DNA of 19,183 bases from Pseudomonadota bacterium (GTDB lineage: Bacteria > Myxococcota > Polyangia > Polyangiales > Polyangiaceae). Below, one piece after another: positions 1 to 7,357 of this stretch (positions are counted from its first letter, which is position 1; the number at the start of each line of letters is the position of its first letter). Below the pieces are notes generated by a model. The model did no database searches, had not been told where the DNA came from, and was given only the letters and a program-made list of their open reading frames with translations. The stretch covers positions 1 to 19,183 of the forward strand of contig JAEZYO010000454.1 of NCBI GenBank assembly GCA_023419055.1, given 5' to 3'. A program made the translations under genes and the position numbers.

Positions 1-1363
1 CGGGCGCCACGAGCCACTTTGTTTCGTGGTCGCGGAGCGCCCGGAGCAACGATTCCGGACTGCTCCAGAGGTCGGGAGCCGCCTTGGTGCGCGGGTCGTG
101 CAGCGCGAGCGCTGCGGAGCGTGAAGGGGCGCCGAACCCGGCCATCACCGCGAAATAGCCGTAGTCGTCGCAGGCGATCGCGAGGCGCCCTCCTTCTTGG
201 CCGACATGTCGGCGTGCGGCCTCTCCGATGGACACTTCTCCGCTGCGATCGGCGAAGCTCGCGACGCTCGCGATGTGGCTTCGCAGCAAGAGCGCCGATG
301 AGACCACGGCCGACACCGCGAGCAGCACGAGCCGCCGCTTCGGGGCGGTGAGCTCGGTGAGCGCCAAACTTCCGAGGTCGCCCGCGAGCACGGCGAGTGC
401 GAACCACAGCGACAGGAGGACGCGCTCCTCGTGATGGGTCGGCGTGCCTCCTCGCAGCTCACCGACGACCGTGAAGACGAGCACGCTGCCGAGCACGATG
501 CCCACGCGCCGATAGCGAGCGCGTTCGGTCGAGCGCGAAGCGAGGAGCGCGGCCGAAGCGAGCACGGCGAGCTCCGGCTCGAAGCGCAAGAGAGCGAGCG
601 GGTACCGGAGCAGTCCCTCGAGGAGCCCCGTGGTCGGCTCGCCGAGAGCAGCTCGGTACGCCGCCACGCGGGCCACGAAGAACCAGGCGTCATGATGCAC
701 GAAGACGCCGTGCAACACCCAGAGCAGCATCGCGCCGAGCGCGAGCGCGCTGCATCCCGCGAGCGCTCGCTGCCTGAGGCGCCATGCGTCCACACCGTTC
801 ACGATCGCGAACGCGAGCGCCGCCGGCCACGCCTCGTAGCGAGAGAAGCAAGCCACCCCCAGGCACAAGGCACCGAGCGCGCGCCACTCGACTCCGGCCC
901 GACTCAGGGTCGCGGCAGCGAAGAGCAGGAGCGCGGCGGTCGGAGCTTCGGGCACGGTCGCCACGCCGAGCCAGGCCGAGTACGGGAAGGCGGAAGCCAG
1001 TACCGCCCCGAAGAGCGCTCCCCAACGTGAAGCACCGAGCAGGCGCGCGGCGGCCCATACCAGGAGCATCGAGAGCACGCCGAGCGTCACCGCGACCGCG
1101 CGCGCGACCGCGAGCTCCGAGCCGAAGAGCGCGAAGGCGGTGCCGTAGATCCAGAACGGAACGGGCAGCCAGCTCGTGCCGCTGGGATCGAGCTTCGGCG
1201 TCTCCGCGAACGCCTGGGCTATCACGATGCGCGAATAGTCGTCGTCGCTGAGAGCGCGGAAGCCGCTCGCGAGGACGGCGGCGCTCACCGCGAGCTTGGT
1301 CAGCGACAAGAGGAGCGCGTCCAGCCAGCACGCGCGCCGTGACGCTCGAATTTCGGCCGACAT
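1..1363 (-). CDS. GT-C (ArnT/PMT_2-like) membrane glycosyltransferase, 3' end beyond window
   Basis: The frame opens at an ATG at 1363, 17 bp after the secG stop, and stays open to position 1, giving at least 454 residues. The protein would move a sugar from a lipid-linked donor onto an acceptor at the outer face of the membrane. Near residues 39-45 is an acidic cluster (SDDDYSR) just after the first hydrophobic segment, followed by a WLPVPFW motif. This is the usual layout of GT-C enzymes (GT39/GT83, PMT_2), where the first outer loop carries the catalytic acidic residue. Many hydrophobic helices follow, then a conserved-looking HHEER region near residue 313 and a soluble tail containing CDDYGYFAVMAGFG. 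The acceptor cannot be told from sequence. The stop codon is not in the window. It is probably co-transcribed with secG. Fairly sure of the fold class, not of the substrate. Confidence 0.75.
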   Translation of the reverse strand, partial: MSAEIRASRRACWLDALLLSLTKLAVSAAVLASGFRALSDDDYSRIVIAQAFAETPKLDPSGTSWLPVPFWIYGTAFALFGSELAVARAVAVTLGVLSMLLVWAAARLLGASRWGALFGAVLASAFPYSAWLGVATVPEAPTAALLLFAAATLSRAGVEWRALGALCLGVACFSRYEAWPAALAFAIVNGVDAWRLRQRALAGCSALALGAMLLWVLHGVFVHHDAWFFVARVAAYRAALGEPTTGLLEGLLRYPLALLRFEPELAVLASAALLASRSTERARYRRVGIVLGSVLVFTVVGELRGGTPTHHEERVLLSLWFALAVLAGDLGSLALTELTAPKRRLVLLAVSAVVSSALLLRSHIASVASFADRSGEVSIGEAARRHVGQEGGRLAIACDDYGYFAVMAGFGAPSRSAALALHDPRTKAAPDLWSSPESLLRALRDHETKWLVAP

Positions 1364-1380
1364 GCTCGGCCGCGCTCGCG

Positions 1381-1722
1381 TTACTTCTTTTCCGCCGGAG
1401 CGGCGGGAGGCGGCAGCTGCTGCCGCTCCTTCGACTGCTTCTCCGCCGACTGCGTCTCCGCGCGCTTCTGCAGCGCCTCGTCCGTCGACGACGAGAGGTA
1501 AGCGAGCGACATGCTGGTGGCGAAGAAGACGCCGGCGGTTGCCCAGGTCGTCTTGGTGAGGAAGTTACCGGCGCCGCGCCCGCCGAACACCTGCTGGGCG
1601 CCGCCGCTGCCGAACACGCCGAGCCCTCCAGCCTTGCCCGGCTGGATCAAGATCACGAGGATCAGGAACAGGCACGCGATCACGTGCACGACGACGAGCG
1701 GGGTGTGGATGATCTCGGCCAT
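1381..1722 (-). CDS. secG: Preprotein translocase subunit SecG
   Basis: SecG is the small accessory subunit of the SecYEG channel in the inner membrane and assists protein export. The 113-residue product has two membrane helices, near residues 7-26 and 57-76. They are joined by the typical Gly-rich cytoplasmic loop, with QPGKAGGLG followed by a GG-rich stretch (about 27-50). The length fits the family. The tail after residue 78 is charged and ends in a Pro/Ala/Lys-rich stretch (PPPAAPAEKK), which is variable among SecG proteins. The ATG start puts the first helix at the expected place; no clear Shine-Dalgarno sequence precedes it. It lies 132 bp after tpiA. The order pgk-tpiA-secG is common in several bacterial groups and supports the call. 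Confidence 0.95.
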   Translation of the reverse strand: MAEIIHTPLVVVHVIACLFLILVILIQPGKAGGLGVFGSGGAQQVFGGRGAGNFLTKTTWATAGVFFATSMSLAYLSSSTDEALQKRAETQSAEKQSKERQQLPPPAAPAEKK

Positions 1723-1762
1723 GGCTCGGGCGGGGGATCTACCTCGGCGCAGGCAAAATGTC

Positions 1763-1799
1763 GAAGAGCCAAGAACGGGAAGCTCCGTCTCGGCTCTTT
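1763..1799 (-). terminator. Composite hairpin between tpiA and secG (possible terminator or attenuator)
   Basis: The arms at 1764-1770 (AAGAGCC) and 1792-1798 (GGCTCTT) pair perfectly over 7 bp. The inside can form a further short ACGG/CCGT stem. On the minus strand, a short T-run (ATTTTG) lies about 6 bases past the stem, so the intrinsic-terminator form is weak. It sits between tpiA and secG and may limit readthrough or tune secG. Inference from pairing only. Confidence 0.35.
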
Positions 1800-1805
1800 C
1801 TTTTC

Positions 1806-1834
1806 GCTCGGCCCGAGGATCAATCGGGCCGAGC
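1806..1834 (-). terminator. Perfect 11-bp hairpin 3' of tpiA
   Basis: GCTCGGCCCGA (1806-1816) and TCGGGCCGAGC (1824-1834) are perfect inverted repeats around a 7-base loop. The hairpin begins about 20 bases after the tpiA stop. On the minus strand it is followed by an A-rich stretch rather than a T-run, so it is not a textbook intrinsic terminator. It could protect the 3' end of pgk-tpiA mRNA, pause RNA polymerase, or act together with the next hairpin. The pairing is certain, the role is not. Confidence 0.45.
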
Positions 1835-1854
1835 CTTGTAGCTAATCGTAATGA

Positions 1855-2607
1855 TTAAGGAATCGCCTGGGCGATCTTCGCGAAGCCCGCCGCGTCGAGC
1901 GACGCTCCACCCACGAGCGCGCCATCGATGTCCTTCGAACCGAGGAGGCCCGCCGCGTTGTCCGCCTTCACGCTGCCACCGTAGAGGACCGGGGTCTTCT
2001 CGGCGAGCTCGGCGCTCTGCGCCGTGAGCCGCTCGCGGATTGCCGCGTGCACCTCTTGCGCCTGCTCGACCGTCGCCACCTTGCCGGTGCCGATCGCCCA
2101 AACGGGCTCGTACGCGATGACGCCGAAGCCGGGCTTCTTCGCGAACTCGGCCGAGAAGGCGTCGAGCTGACGGAACACGACCTCGAGCGTCTTGCCGGCT
2201 TCGCGCTCGGCGAGCGTCTCACCGATGCAAGCGATCGGGCGGAGACCCGCTGCGATCGCGGCCACGACCTTGTCCTTCACGGACTCGTCCGTCTCGCCGA
2301 AGTACTGCCGGCGCTCGCTGTGGCCGAGGATGACCCAGCGACAACCTGCCTCGAGCAGCATGGGCGCGCTCACCTCACCGGTGAAGGCGCCGCTATCCTT
2401 CGGGTAGAGGTTCTGCGCCGAGACCTCGACGTTGCTGCCCTCGAGCTCGGACGCGACCGCGGCGAGAGCCGTGAACGGCGGAGCCACGACGACCTTGCCC
2501 TTGGTGACGCCCTTGACGGCGTCGCGCACCTCTGCGGCCAGAGCGAGACCCTTGGCCCCGCCGTTGTTGAGTTTCCAGTTGCCGGCGATGATGTACTCGC
2601 GTGCCAC
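1855..2607 (-). CDS. tpiA: Triosephosphate isomerase
   Basis: The enzyme interconverts dihydroxyacetone phosphate and glyceraldehyde 3-phosphate in glycolysis and gluconeogenesis, in the cytoplasm. The product is a full-length 250-residue TIM barrel. Substrate-binding N10 and K12 lie in GNWKLN. The catalytic His is H96 in LGHSERR and the catalytic Glu is E167 in AYEPVWAIGTGK, which also contains flexible loop 6. The phosphate-binding YGGSVK is at 209-214 and a GGAS motif is near 233-236. All key residues are intact. The start is GTG, supported by an AGAGGA Shine-Dalgarno sequence about 6 bases upstream. The pgk stop is only 14 bp upstream, so the two are one transcript and probably translationally linked. 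Confidence 0.98.
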   Translation of the reverse strand: MAREYIIAGNWKLNNGGAKGLALAAEVRDAVKGVTKGKVVVAPPFTALAAVASELEGSNVEVSAQNLYPKDSGAFTGEVSAPMLLEAGCRWVILGHSERRQYFGETDESVKDKVVAAIAAGLRPIACIGETLAEREAGKTLEVVFRQLDAFSAEFAKKPGFGVIAYEPVWAIGTGKVATVEQAQEVHAAIRERLTAQSAELAEKTPVLYGGSVKADNAAGLLGSKDIDGALVGGASLDAAGFAKIAQAIP

Positions 2608-2621
2608 GTTATTTCCTCTGT

Positions 2622-3821
2622 TCAGCCCCGCAGGGCCTCTACGCCGGGGAGCTTTCGACCCTCGATGAGCTCGAGCGACGCGCCGCCCCCGGTTGAAATG
2701 AAGCCGATCTTCTCGGCTAGACCTTCACCTGCAGCGTGAACGGCCGCGACGCTGTCGCCTCCGCCCACGACCGTGAACCCTTCGGAGTCGGCGAGAGCTC
2801 GCGCGATGCCGACGCTCCCTGTCGCGAACGCCGGGTTCTCGAAGAGCCCCATCGGGCCGTTCCAGAACACGGTCTTGGCCTTGCTGACGCGGGCGGCGAA
2901 CGCCTTCACCGTCTCCGGGCCGATGTCGAGCGCCATGCCGCCGTCCGGCACCGAGCCCACCGAGACCGGCGAGCCGCTCGTCGCGTCGGCGCTCGTCGCG
3001 ACGACGACGTCGCTCGGGAGGACCAGCGCGACTCGGCGATCGCGAGCCTGCTCGATCAGCGTGCGCCCGCGCGCGAGCCAATCGCTCTCGAGCTTGGACG
3101 CCTTCATGTCCACGCCGCGCGCCGCGAGCAGCGTGTTGGCCATCGCGCCGCCGATGCAGATGGCGCTGCACTTGTGCAGCAGGGACTCGATCACCTTGAT
3201 CTTGTCCGCCACTTTGGCCCCACCCAAGACGGCCACGAACGGACGCTCCGGCGAGTCCGTGACGCGGGCGAGCGCCGTGATCTCGTCGCGCAGCAGGTAG
3301 CCCATCCCGCGCTCTCGCGTCGCGCGGGCGAGGCCGTCGATGGAAGCGTGCGCGCGGTGCGAGGAGCCGAACGCGTCGTTCACGTAGACGTCGGTGAAGG
3401 CGGCGAGGGCTCGCACGAAGGCTTCCTCGTTCTCCTCTTCCTCCGCGTGGAAGCGCAGGTTCTCGAGCAGCACGACCTGCCCGGGGCGAAGATCGGAGAT
3501 GACCTTCTTGGCGGCGTCGCCGATGCAGTCGTCCGGCAAGAAGACGTCTTGCTCGATGAGCTCCGCCAGGCGCGCCGCGGCCGGCTCCAAGCTGAGCTCC
3601 TGCACGCGCTTGCCGTTGGGCCTTCCGAGGTGCGAAGCGAGGATGACCCGCGCTCCAGCGGAGATGGCCTTCTTGATCGTGGGGAGCGAAGCGCGGATGC
3701 GCTCGTCGCTCGTGATGATGCCCGACTTGTCGAGCGGGACGTTGAAGTCGACGCGGATGAAGACGCGCTGATTCTCGAGGCGCAAATCGTCGATCGTGCG
3801 GATCCCGTCGAGCATTCCCAT
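2622..3821 (-). CDS. pgk: Phosphoglycerate kinase
   Basis: The enzyme transfers phosphate from 1,3-bisphosphoglycerate to ADP, an ATP-yielding step of glycolysis, in the cytoplasm. The 399-residue length is normal. The N-domain substrate site shows RVDFNVPL (23-30), SHLGRPNG (63-70), LENLRF (119-124) and the HRAHAS motif (155-160). The C-domain nucleotide site shows GGAKVADK (200-207), WNGPMGLFE (320-328) and GGGDSVAA (353-360), with STGGGASLE (376-384) near the end. All are intact. The ATG at 3821 is followed two codons later by another ATG (3815), and either could be used because neither has a clear ribosome binding site. gap, often found next to pgk, is absent here; accA lies 177 bp upstream instead. 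Confidence 0.98.
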   Translation of the reverse strand: MGMLDGIRTIDDLRLENQRVFIRVDFNVPLDKSGIITSDERIRASLPTIKKAISAGARVILASHLGRPNGKRVQELSLEPAAARLAELIEQDVFLPDDCIGDAAKKVISDLRPGQVVLLENLRFHAEEEENEEAFVRALAAFTDVYVNDAFGSSHRAHASIDGLARATRERGMGYLLRDEITALARVTDSPERPFVAVLGGAKVADKIKVIESLLHKCSAICIGGAMANTLLAARGVDMKASKLESDWLARGRTLIEQARDRRVALVLPSDVVVATSADATSGSPVSVGSVPDGGMALDIGPETVKAFAARVSKAKTVFWNGPMGLFENPAFATGSVGIARALADSEGFTVVGGGDSVAAVHAAGEGLAEKIGFISTGGGASLELIEGRKLPGVEALRG

Positions 3822-3998
3822 GGCGCGTTCGGGCGCGAACCTACCGACGGGTCAGCGCTCGGTCAAGGAAAGTCGGGCCGCCACGCGTCTCGAGGAAGGC
3901 TACCCACCAAGAGACGGCCGCCGGAGAGCCCGCTCCATCTCGGGACGCGGTCTCGCCGGCCGAAGCCGTTGCACGCCCGAAACCCGAGGGAGGTCGAG
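3822..3998. other. Intergenic region between accA and pgk
   Basis: This 177-bp spacer holds no convincing gene. A 6-bp inverted repeat, CGTCTC/GAGACG, spans about 3886-3917 and could fold into a weak hairpin after accA. There is no T-run. The pgk promoter must lie here unless pgk is transcribed through from accA, but I see no good -35/-10 pair. Confidence 0.4.
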
Positions 3999-4949
3999 CT
4001 ACGCGAGGAACGCGCCGAGGCGGCGGAAGCGTTGGTAGCGATCTTCGCGCAGCTCGTCGGGCGAGAGCCGATTCAGCTTCGAGAGGTCCGCGTAGATGGC
4101 GCGATCGACCATGGCCGCGGCCTCGTCGTGATCCTGGTGAGCGCCGCCGGGGGGCTCTTCGATGATGGAATCGATGATGCCGAGCTCGAGCAGATTCGGG
4201 GCGGTGATCTTGAGCCGCGCGGCGGCCTCGGGGGCGTGCTCGGCGCTCTTCCACAGAATGGCCGCGCAGCCTTCGGGCGTGATCACGGAGTAGTAGCCGA
4301 ACTCGAGCATCAGAACCCGGTTGCCCATCCCGAGAGCGAGCGCGCCGCCCGAGCCTCCTTCGCCGATCACCGTGGTGACGATCGGCACGCCGAGGCGCGC
4401 CATGACCTCGAGGCTCGCGCCGATGGCCTCGCTCTGGCCGCGCTCCTCCGCGCCGATGCCGGGAAACGCGCCCGCGGTGTCCACGAACGTGATCACCGGC
4501 AGCCCGAAGCGGTCGGCCATCTCGTACATGCGGATGGCCTTTCGATAACCCTCCGGGTTGGGCATGCCGAAGTTCCGCTGCAGGTTCTCCGCGGTGCCGC
4601 GCCCTTTCTGGTGACCTATCACCATCACGCTCTGGCCGTGGTAGCTGCCGATGCCCGCGACGATGGACGAGTCTTCCGCGAAGCGGCGGTCGCCGTGTAG
4701 CTCGACGAAGTTCTCGAACAGCCGGTGCACGTAGTCGAGCGTGTAGGGGCGGTTCGGGTGCCGCGAGAGCTGCACCTTCTGCATCGGCGAGAGCTTGGCG
4801 AACACGTCGCGCGCGAGGCGCGCCGCCTTCTCCTCCAGACGCTTGAGCTCTGGTGCGAAGCGCTCGTCCGAGCTTGCCAACGCTCGGAGCTCACGCACGC
4901 GAGAGACGATTTCAACGACGGGACGTTCGAAAGCGAGGACGTGAGCCAT
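3999..4949 (-). CDS. accA: Acetyl-CoA carboxylase carboxyltransferase subunit alpha
   Basis: AccA pairs with AccD to move the carboxyl group from carboxybiotin to acetyl-CoA, giving malonyl-CoA, the committed step of fatty acid synthesis. The 316-residue product matches the family length. The N-terminal helical region starts FERPVVEIVSRVREL. The crotonase-like core shows IGHQKGR (111-117), NPEGYRKA (131-138), FVDTAGAFPG (155-164) and GEGGSGGALA (196-205), which build the oxyanion and CoA-binding site, then ITPEGCAAILWK (223-234). The start is the ATG at 4949, chosen because the N-terminus aligns with known AccA proteins; no Shine-Dalgarno sequence is evident. accD is not in the window, which is common. 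Confidence 0.97.
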   Translation of the reverse strand: MAHVLAFERPVVEIVSRVRELRALASSDERFAPELKRLEEKAARLARDVFAKLSPMQKVQLSRHPNRPYTLDYVHRLFENFVELHGDRRFAEDSSIVAGIGSYHGQSVMVIGHQKGRGTAENLQRNFGMPNPEGYRKAIRMYEMADRFGLPVITFVDTAGAFPGIGAEERGQSEAIGASLEVMARLGVPIVTTVIGEGGSGGALALGMGNRVLMLEFGYYSVITPEGCAAILWKSAEHAPEAAARLKITAPNLLELGIIDSIIEEPPGGAHQDHDEAAAMVDRAIYADLSKLNRLSPDELREDRYQRFRRLGAFLA

Positions 4950-5195
4950 CCAGCGAGACGCGGGACTTTGCCGTCAAACCTCCGCTCTGTCGAGCGCGCA
5001 GCCAGCGAAACACGCTGCGAAAGACTTGACGCACCGCAAAGTTCGAAGGGACCTGCGTCGGAGGCGCCTTTGACGCAGCGCTATGACGCGGTGCGCTCGG
5101 CGCGTGGAAACTGGTTCAACCGCCTGGTTCGCGTCGTGCCCTGGATGCTCGCGGCGACACGGCGCTGGATCGCGGCGGTCGCGTTACCGTCGTGC
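4950..5195. promoter_or_regulatory. Intergenic region upstream of accA (expected to hold its promoter)
   Basis: This 246-bp spacer lies between the stop of the cyclase gene and the start of accA, both on the minus strand, so the accA promoter should be here. A TTGACG hexamer occurs on the minus strand about 20-25 bases before the accA ATG, too close to serve as a -35 for that start, and no convincing -10 is seen. No tRNA, small protein or repeat is evident. Confidence 0.4.
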
Positions 5196-7046
5196 TCAAT
5201 TGCTGGAGCTCGCGCCGATGCTCGCGGGAACTTGAATCGAAGGCGCGAGCCGCGTGACGTTGAAGACGCGGAACGGCTTCTCTTTGCCCTTGAGCTGCGT
5301 CGCGGGAAGCTCTTCGACTTCCACCTTGCCGGAGATGACGGCGAGCGTCGCCTCGCTCACCAGCACCTGACCCGCAGCAGCCACGCTGCAGAGCCGCGCG
5401 CTCGTGTTCGCGGTATCGCCAATCACCGTGTACGAGAGCGCCTTCGAGCTCCCGATGTACCCCGCGACGAGCGGCCCCGTGTGGATGCCGATGCCGATCG
5501 CGAGCGGCAGCTGGTTCTGCTCCACGCGCTTTCTGTTGAAGCGCGCGAGCACCTCCATCTGCTCGAGGGCGCAAGACACCGAGCGCAGCGCGTCGTCCGG
5601 ATGCGCCACCGGCGCGCCCCACAGCGCCATGATCCCGTCGCCCATGAACTTGTCGAGCGTGCCCTCGTACTTGAACACGGTCTCGACCATGAGCTCGAAG
5701 TACTCGTTCAGCATGTCGACGAGGAGCTCGGGGGCGGAGCCTTCGCTCATCGGCGTGAAGCCACGGATGTCGGAGTTGAAGACGGTGCACTGCTTGACGA
5801 GCTGACCGCCCTTTTTCACCTCGAGCTCGCCCGAGAGCACGCGCTCCGCCACGTTGGGCGAGAGCAGGCGGCTGAAGCGCTCGCGGTTCACGATCTCCTG
5901 CTCGATCTTCTTACCGAGGATGTTGATCTCGATGAACATCGCGGCTTGCGCCGCGATGGCGGTCACGATCTCCATGTCCTTCGGCTGGAAGTTCGCGAGC
6001 GTCTCGCTGTCGAGCCAGAGCACGCCCAGGATCTCGTCGTTGTGCAGGAGCGGCGCGACGATGGCGGAGCTGATCCGGTTCAAGATCATGCTCTTGCCTT
6101 TGGAGGCGGCGAAATCCATGGCCGCGTCGTGCGTGAGCACGGTCGCGCGCTCCTTGATCACGTGGTTCAAGATCGTCGAGGAGACGGGGATCGGTGCGTC
6201 GGTCGCGTCGCGTCGCTGGCTCGCGCCCGGCACGAGCTTCTTCTGCTCGTTCATCAAGAACAGCACGCCGCGATCGGCGCGCACGAACTTGAAGATGGTG
6301 AGCAAGATCTTGTTCAAGAGGCTCGGCAGATCGCGCTCGAGCGCGATTTCGCGCGACAGCTCGTGCGACATGCGCAACCGCTCGTAGTCGGCGGAGAGTT
6401 GCTGCGCGTTGCTCGCCAGCTGGTCGTAAGGCAGAAAGCCCTTCTGCGTCGCCGCGATCTGGTTACCGATCGCGCGCGCCTTGTCCGTCACGTCGACGCG
6501 CGTCGCGTTGCCGCTCGATGGCGGCGGCTCGGCCGGCGGTGGGTACGGGTAGCCGCCCGCTGGCGCCGTGGGCGGAGGCGTGCCGTAGCCAGGGTTCTGG
6601 ACCGGCGCGTGACTTGCGTAGCCAGGGCCTGGATGCGGCGAGAAACCACCAAATCCGGCGCCTTGGGGGAGGCTTTGCGGCGGCTGACCGCCCCACTGCT
6701 GCGCGCCGCCCTGCGGCGGTGCGGAGAACGCGCCGTAGGCGGCTGGGGGGAGCGGACGGCCCGAACCGTCGTCGTAGCGGGCGCGCGTGCCGCCGAGCGC
6801 GATGTCGTCACCATGACGGAGCTCACGCTCGCCCTGAACGCGTTCGCCGTTGATGTACGTGCCGTTCAAACTGCCGAGGTCGCGAAGCACGTAGCTTGGG
6901 CCGCGGCGTTCAATCAGGCAGTGCTCTTTGGAAACAATCTTGTCGAGCAACTGAATGGTGTTGCTCGGATGGCGGCCCATGGAATTGAAGTCACGCAGTT
7001 CGACGACCTGCTGACCTTCGGGCGTTGCAAGCACGATACGCGCCAT
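5196..7046 (-). CDS. FHA-GAF-class III adenylate cyclase
   Basis: This 616-residue protein is predicted to make cAMP from ATP under control of two sensory modules. Residues 1-90 form an FHA phosphothreonine-binding domain (GRH at 24-26, SKEH at 39-42, NG at 61-62). Residues about 95-180 are a Pro/Gly/Gln-rich disordered linker. A GAF domain covers about 220-372, then a short signalling helix leads into a class III nucleotide cyclase domain (about 405-600). Metal-binding D426 (FNSDIRGF) and D470 (KFMGDGIM) are present, as are transition-state residues N547 and R551. The base-selecting pair is K466 with T540, the class IIIb pattern, which favours ATP over GTP. There is no membrane segment, so it is probably cytoplasmic. 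FHA suggests docking to a Ser/Thr kinase partner, common in myxobacteria. The ATG start lacks a clear Shine-Dalgarno sequence. It is transcribed alone. Confidence 0.93.
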   Translation of the reverse strand: MARIVLATPEGQQVVELRDFNSMGRHPSNTIQLLDKIVSKEHCLIERRGPSYVLRDLGSLNGTYINGERVQGERELRHGDDIALGGTRARYDDGSGRPLPPAAYGAFSAPPQGGAQQWGGQPPQSLPQGAGFGGFSPHPGPGYASHAPVQNPGYGTPPPTAPAGGYPYPPPAEPPPSSGNATRVDVTDKARAIGNQIAATQKGFLPYDQLASNAQQLSADYERLRMSHELSREIALERDLPSLLNKILLTIFKFVRADRGVLFLMNEQKKLVPGASQRRDATDAPIPVSSTILNHVIKERATVLTHDAAMDFAASKGKSMILNRISSAIVAPLLHNDEILGVLWLDSETLANFQPKDMEIVTAIAAQAAMFIEINILGKKIEQEIVNRERFSRLLSPNVAERVLSGELEVKKGGQLVKQCTVFNSDIRGFTPMSEGSAPELLVDMLNEYFELMVETVFKYEGTLDKFMGDGIMALWGAPVAHPDDALRSVSCALEQMEVLARFNRKRVEQNQLPLAIGIGIHTGPLVAGYIGSSKALSYTVIGDTANTSARLCSVAAAGQVLVSEATLAVISGKVEVEELPATQLKGKEKPFRVFNVTRLAPSIQVPASIGASSSN

Positions 7047-7357
7047 GCCAGCCGAAAAGGCTAGCTTTGCCTGACGACCGGTACAAGCCCGCTACCTTCG
7101 GTTGGCCAAAATTTCTCTCCTCCCACCTTGGTTTCCGGAGAGAGTGGTTGAGGGTGGTAACCCATCGCCAAGGGACCGGCCGTCCGCCAAGTACGGCGCT
7201 TCGGCGAGCGCCGGCGCGGTGCGTACGAAACGACGTGAGCGTCGAGCATGGCGAAACGCGCGGCGGATCCCGATGGGGAAAAGGAAGCCAAAAACCAGAA
7301 ATCGGCGCGCGTGGTTGAAGCTTAAGATCCCGGTGCTGGGGTGGTAGCCTCGCGCCC
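7047..7357. promoter_or_regulatory. 311-bp divergent intergenic region between the cyclase gene and glpK
   Basis: The two flanking genes point away from each other, so both promoters should lie here. Two inverted repeats stand out: TCTCTCC/GGAGAGA with 16 bases between (about 7114-7143), in the 5' leader of the cyclase gene, and CGGCGCT/AGCGCCG with a 6-base loop (7194-7213), near the middle. A small AGCC/GGCT hairpin also sits just before the cyclase start (about 7050-7062). I see no protein-coding gene and no match to riboswitch cores I know. An A-rich patch (about 7277-7300) lies upstream of glpK. Regulation of either gene cannot be named from this. Confidence 0.5.

Noticed and set aside
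145..1331. Shorter minus- and plus-strand open frames within the left end
   Set aside because: They are Arg/Ser-rich and lack motifs, while another minus frame reads through as a multi-helix GT-C protein up to the window edge.
2736..4700. Long open frame (654 codons) on the plus strand opposite pgk and accA
   Set aside because: It is rich in Arg, Ala, Glu, His and Asp with no domain, and runs across two clear genes on the other strand. High-GC codon bias keeps the antisense frame open.
5061..5195. Possible tRNA suggested by a GGTTCAA-like string
   Set aside because: No acceptor stem, D-arm or anticodon arm can be arranged around it.
4725..7064. Long open frame (779 codons) on the plus strand opposite the cyclase gene
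   Set aside because: It crosses the start of accA, a spacer and the whole cyclase gene, and its product is His/Arg/Asp-rich and lacks motifs. It is an antisense shadow.
7047..7357. Possible riboswitch (c-di-GMP, c-di-AMP or cobalamin type) in the divergent region
   Set aside because: Hairpins are present, but I could not find the conserved core of any class I know. A covariance-model search would decide.
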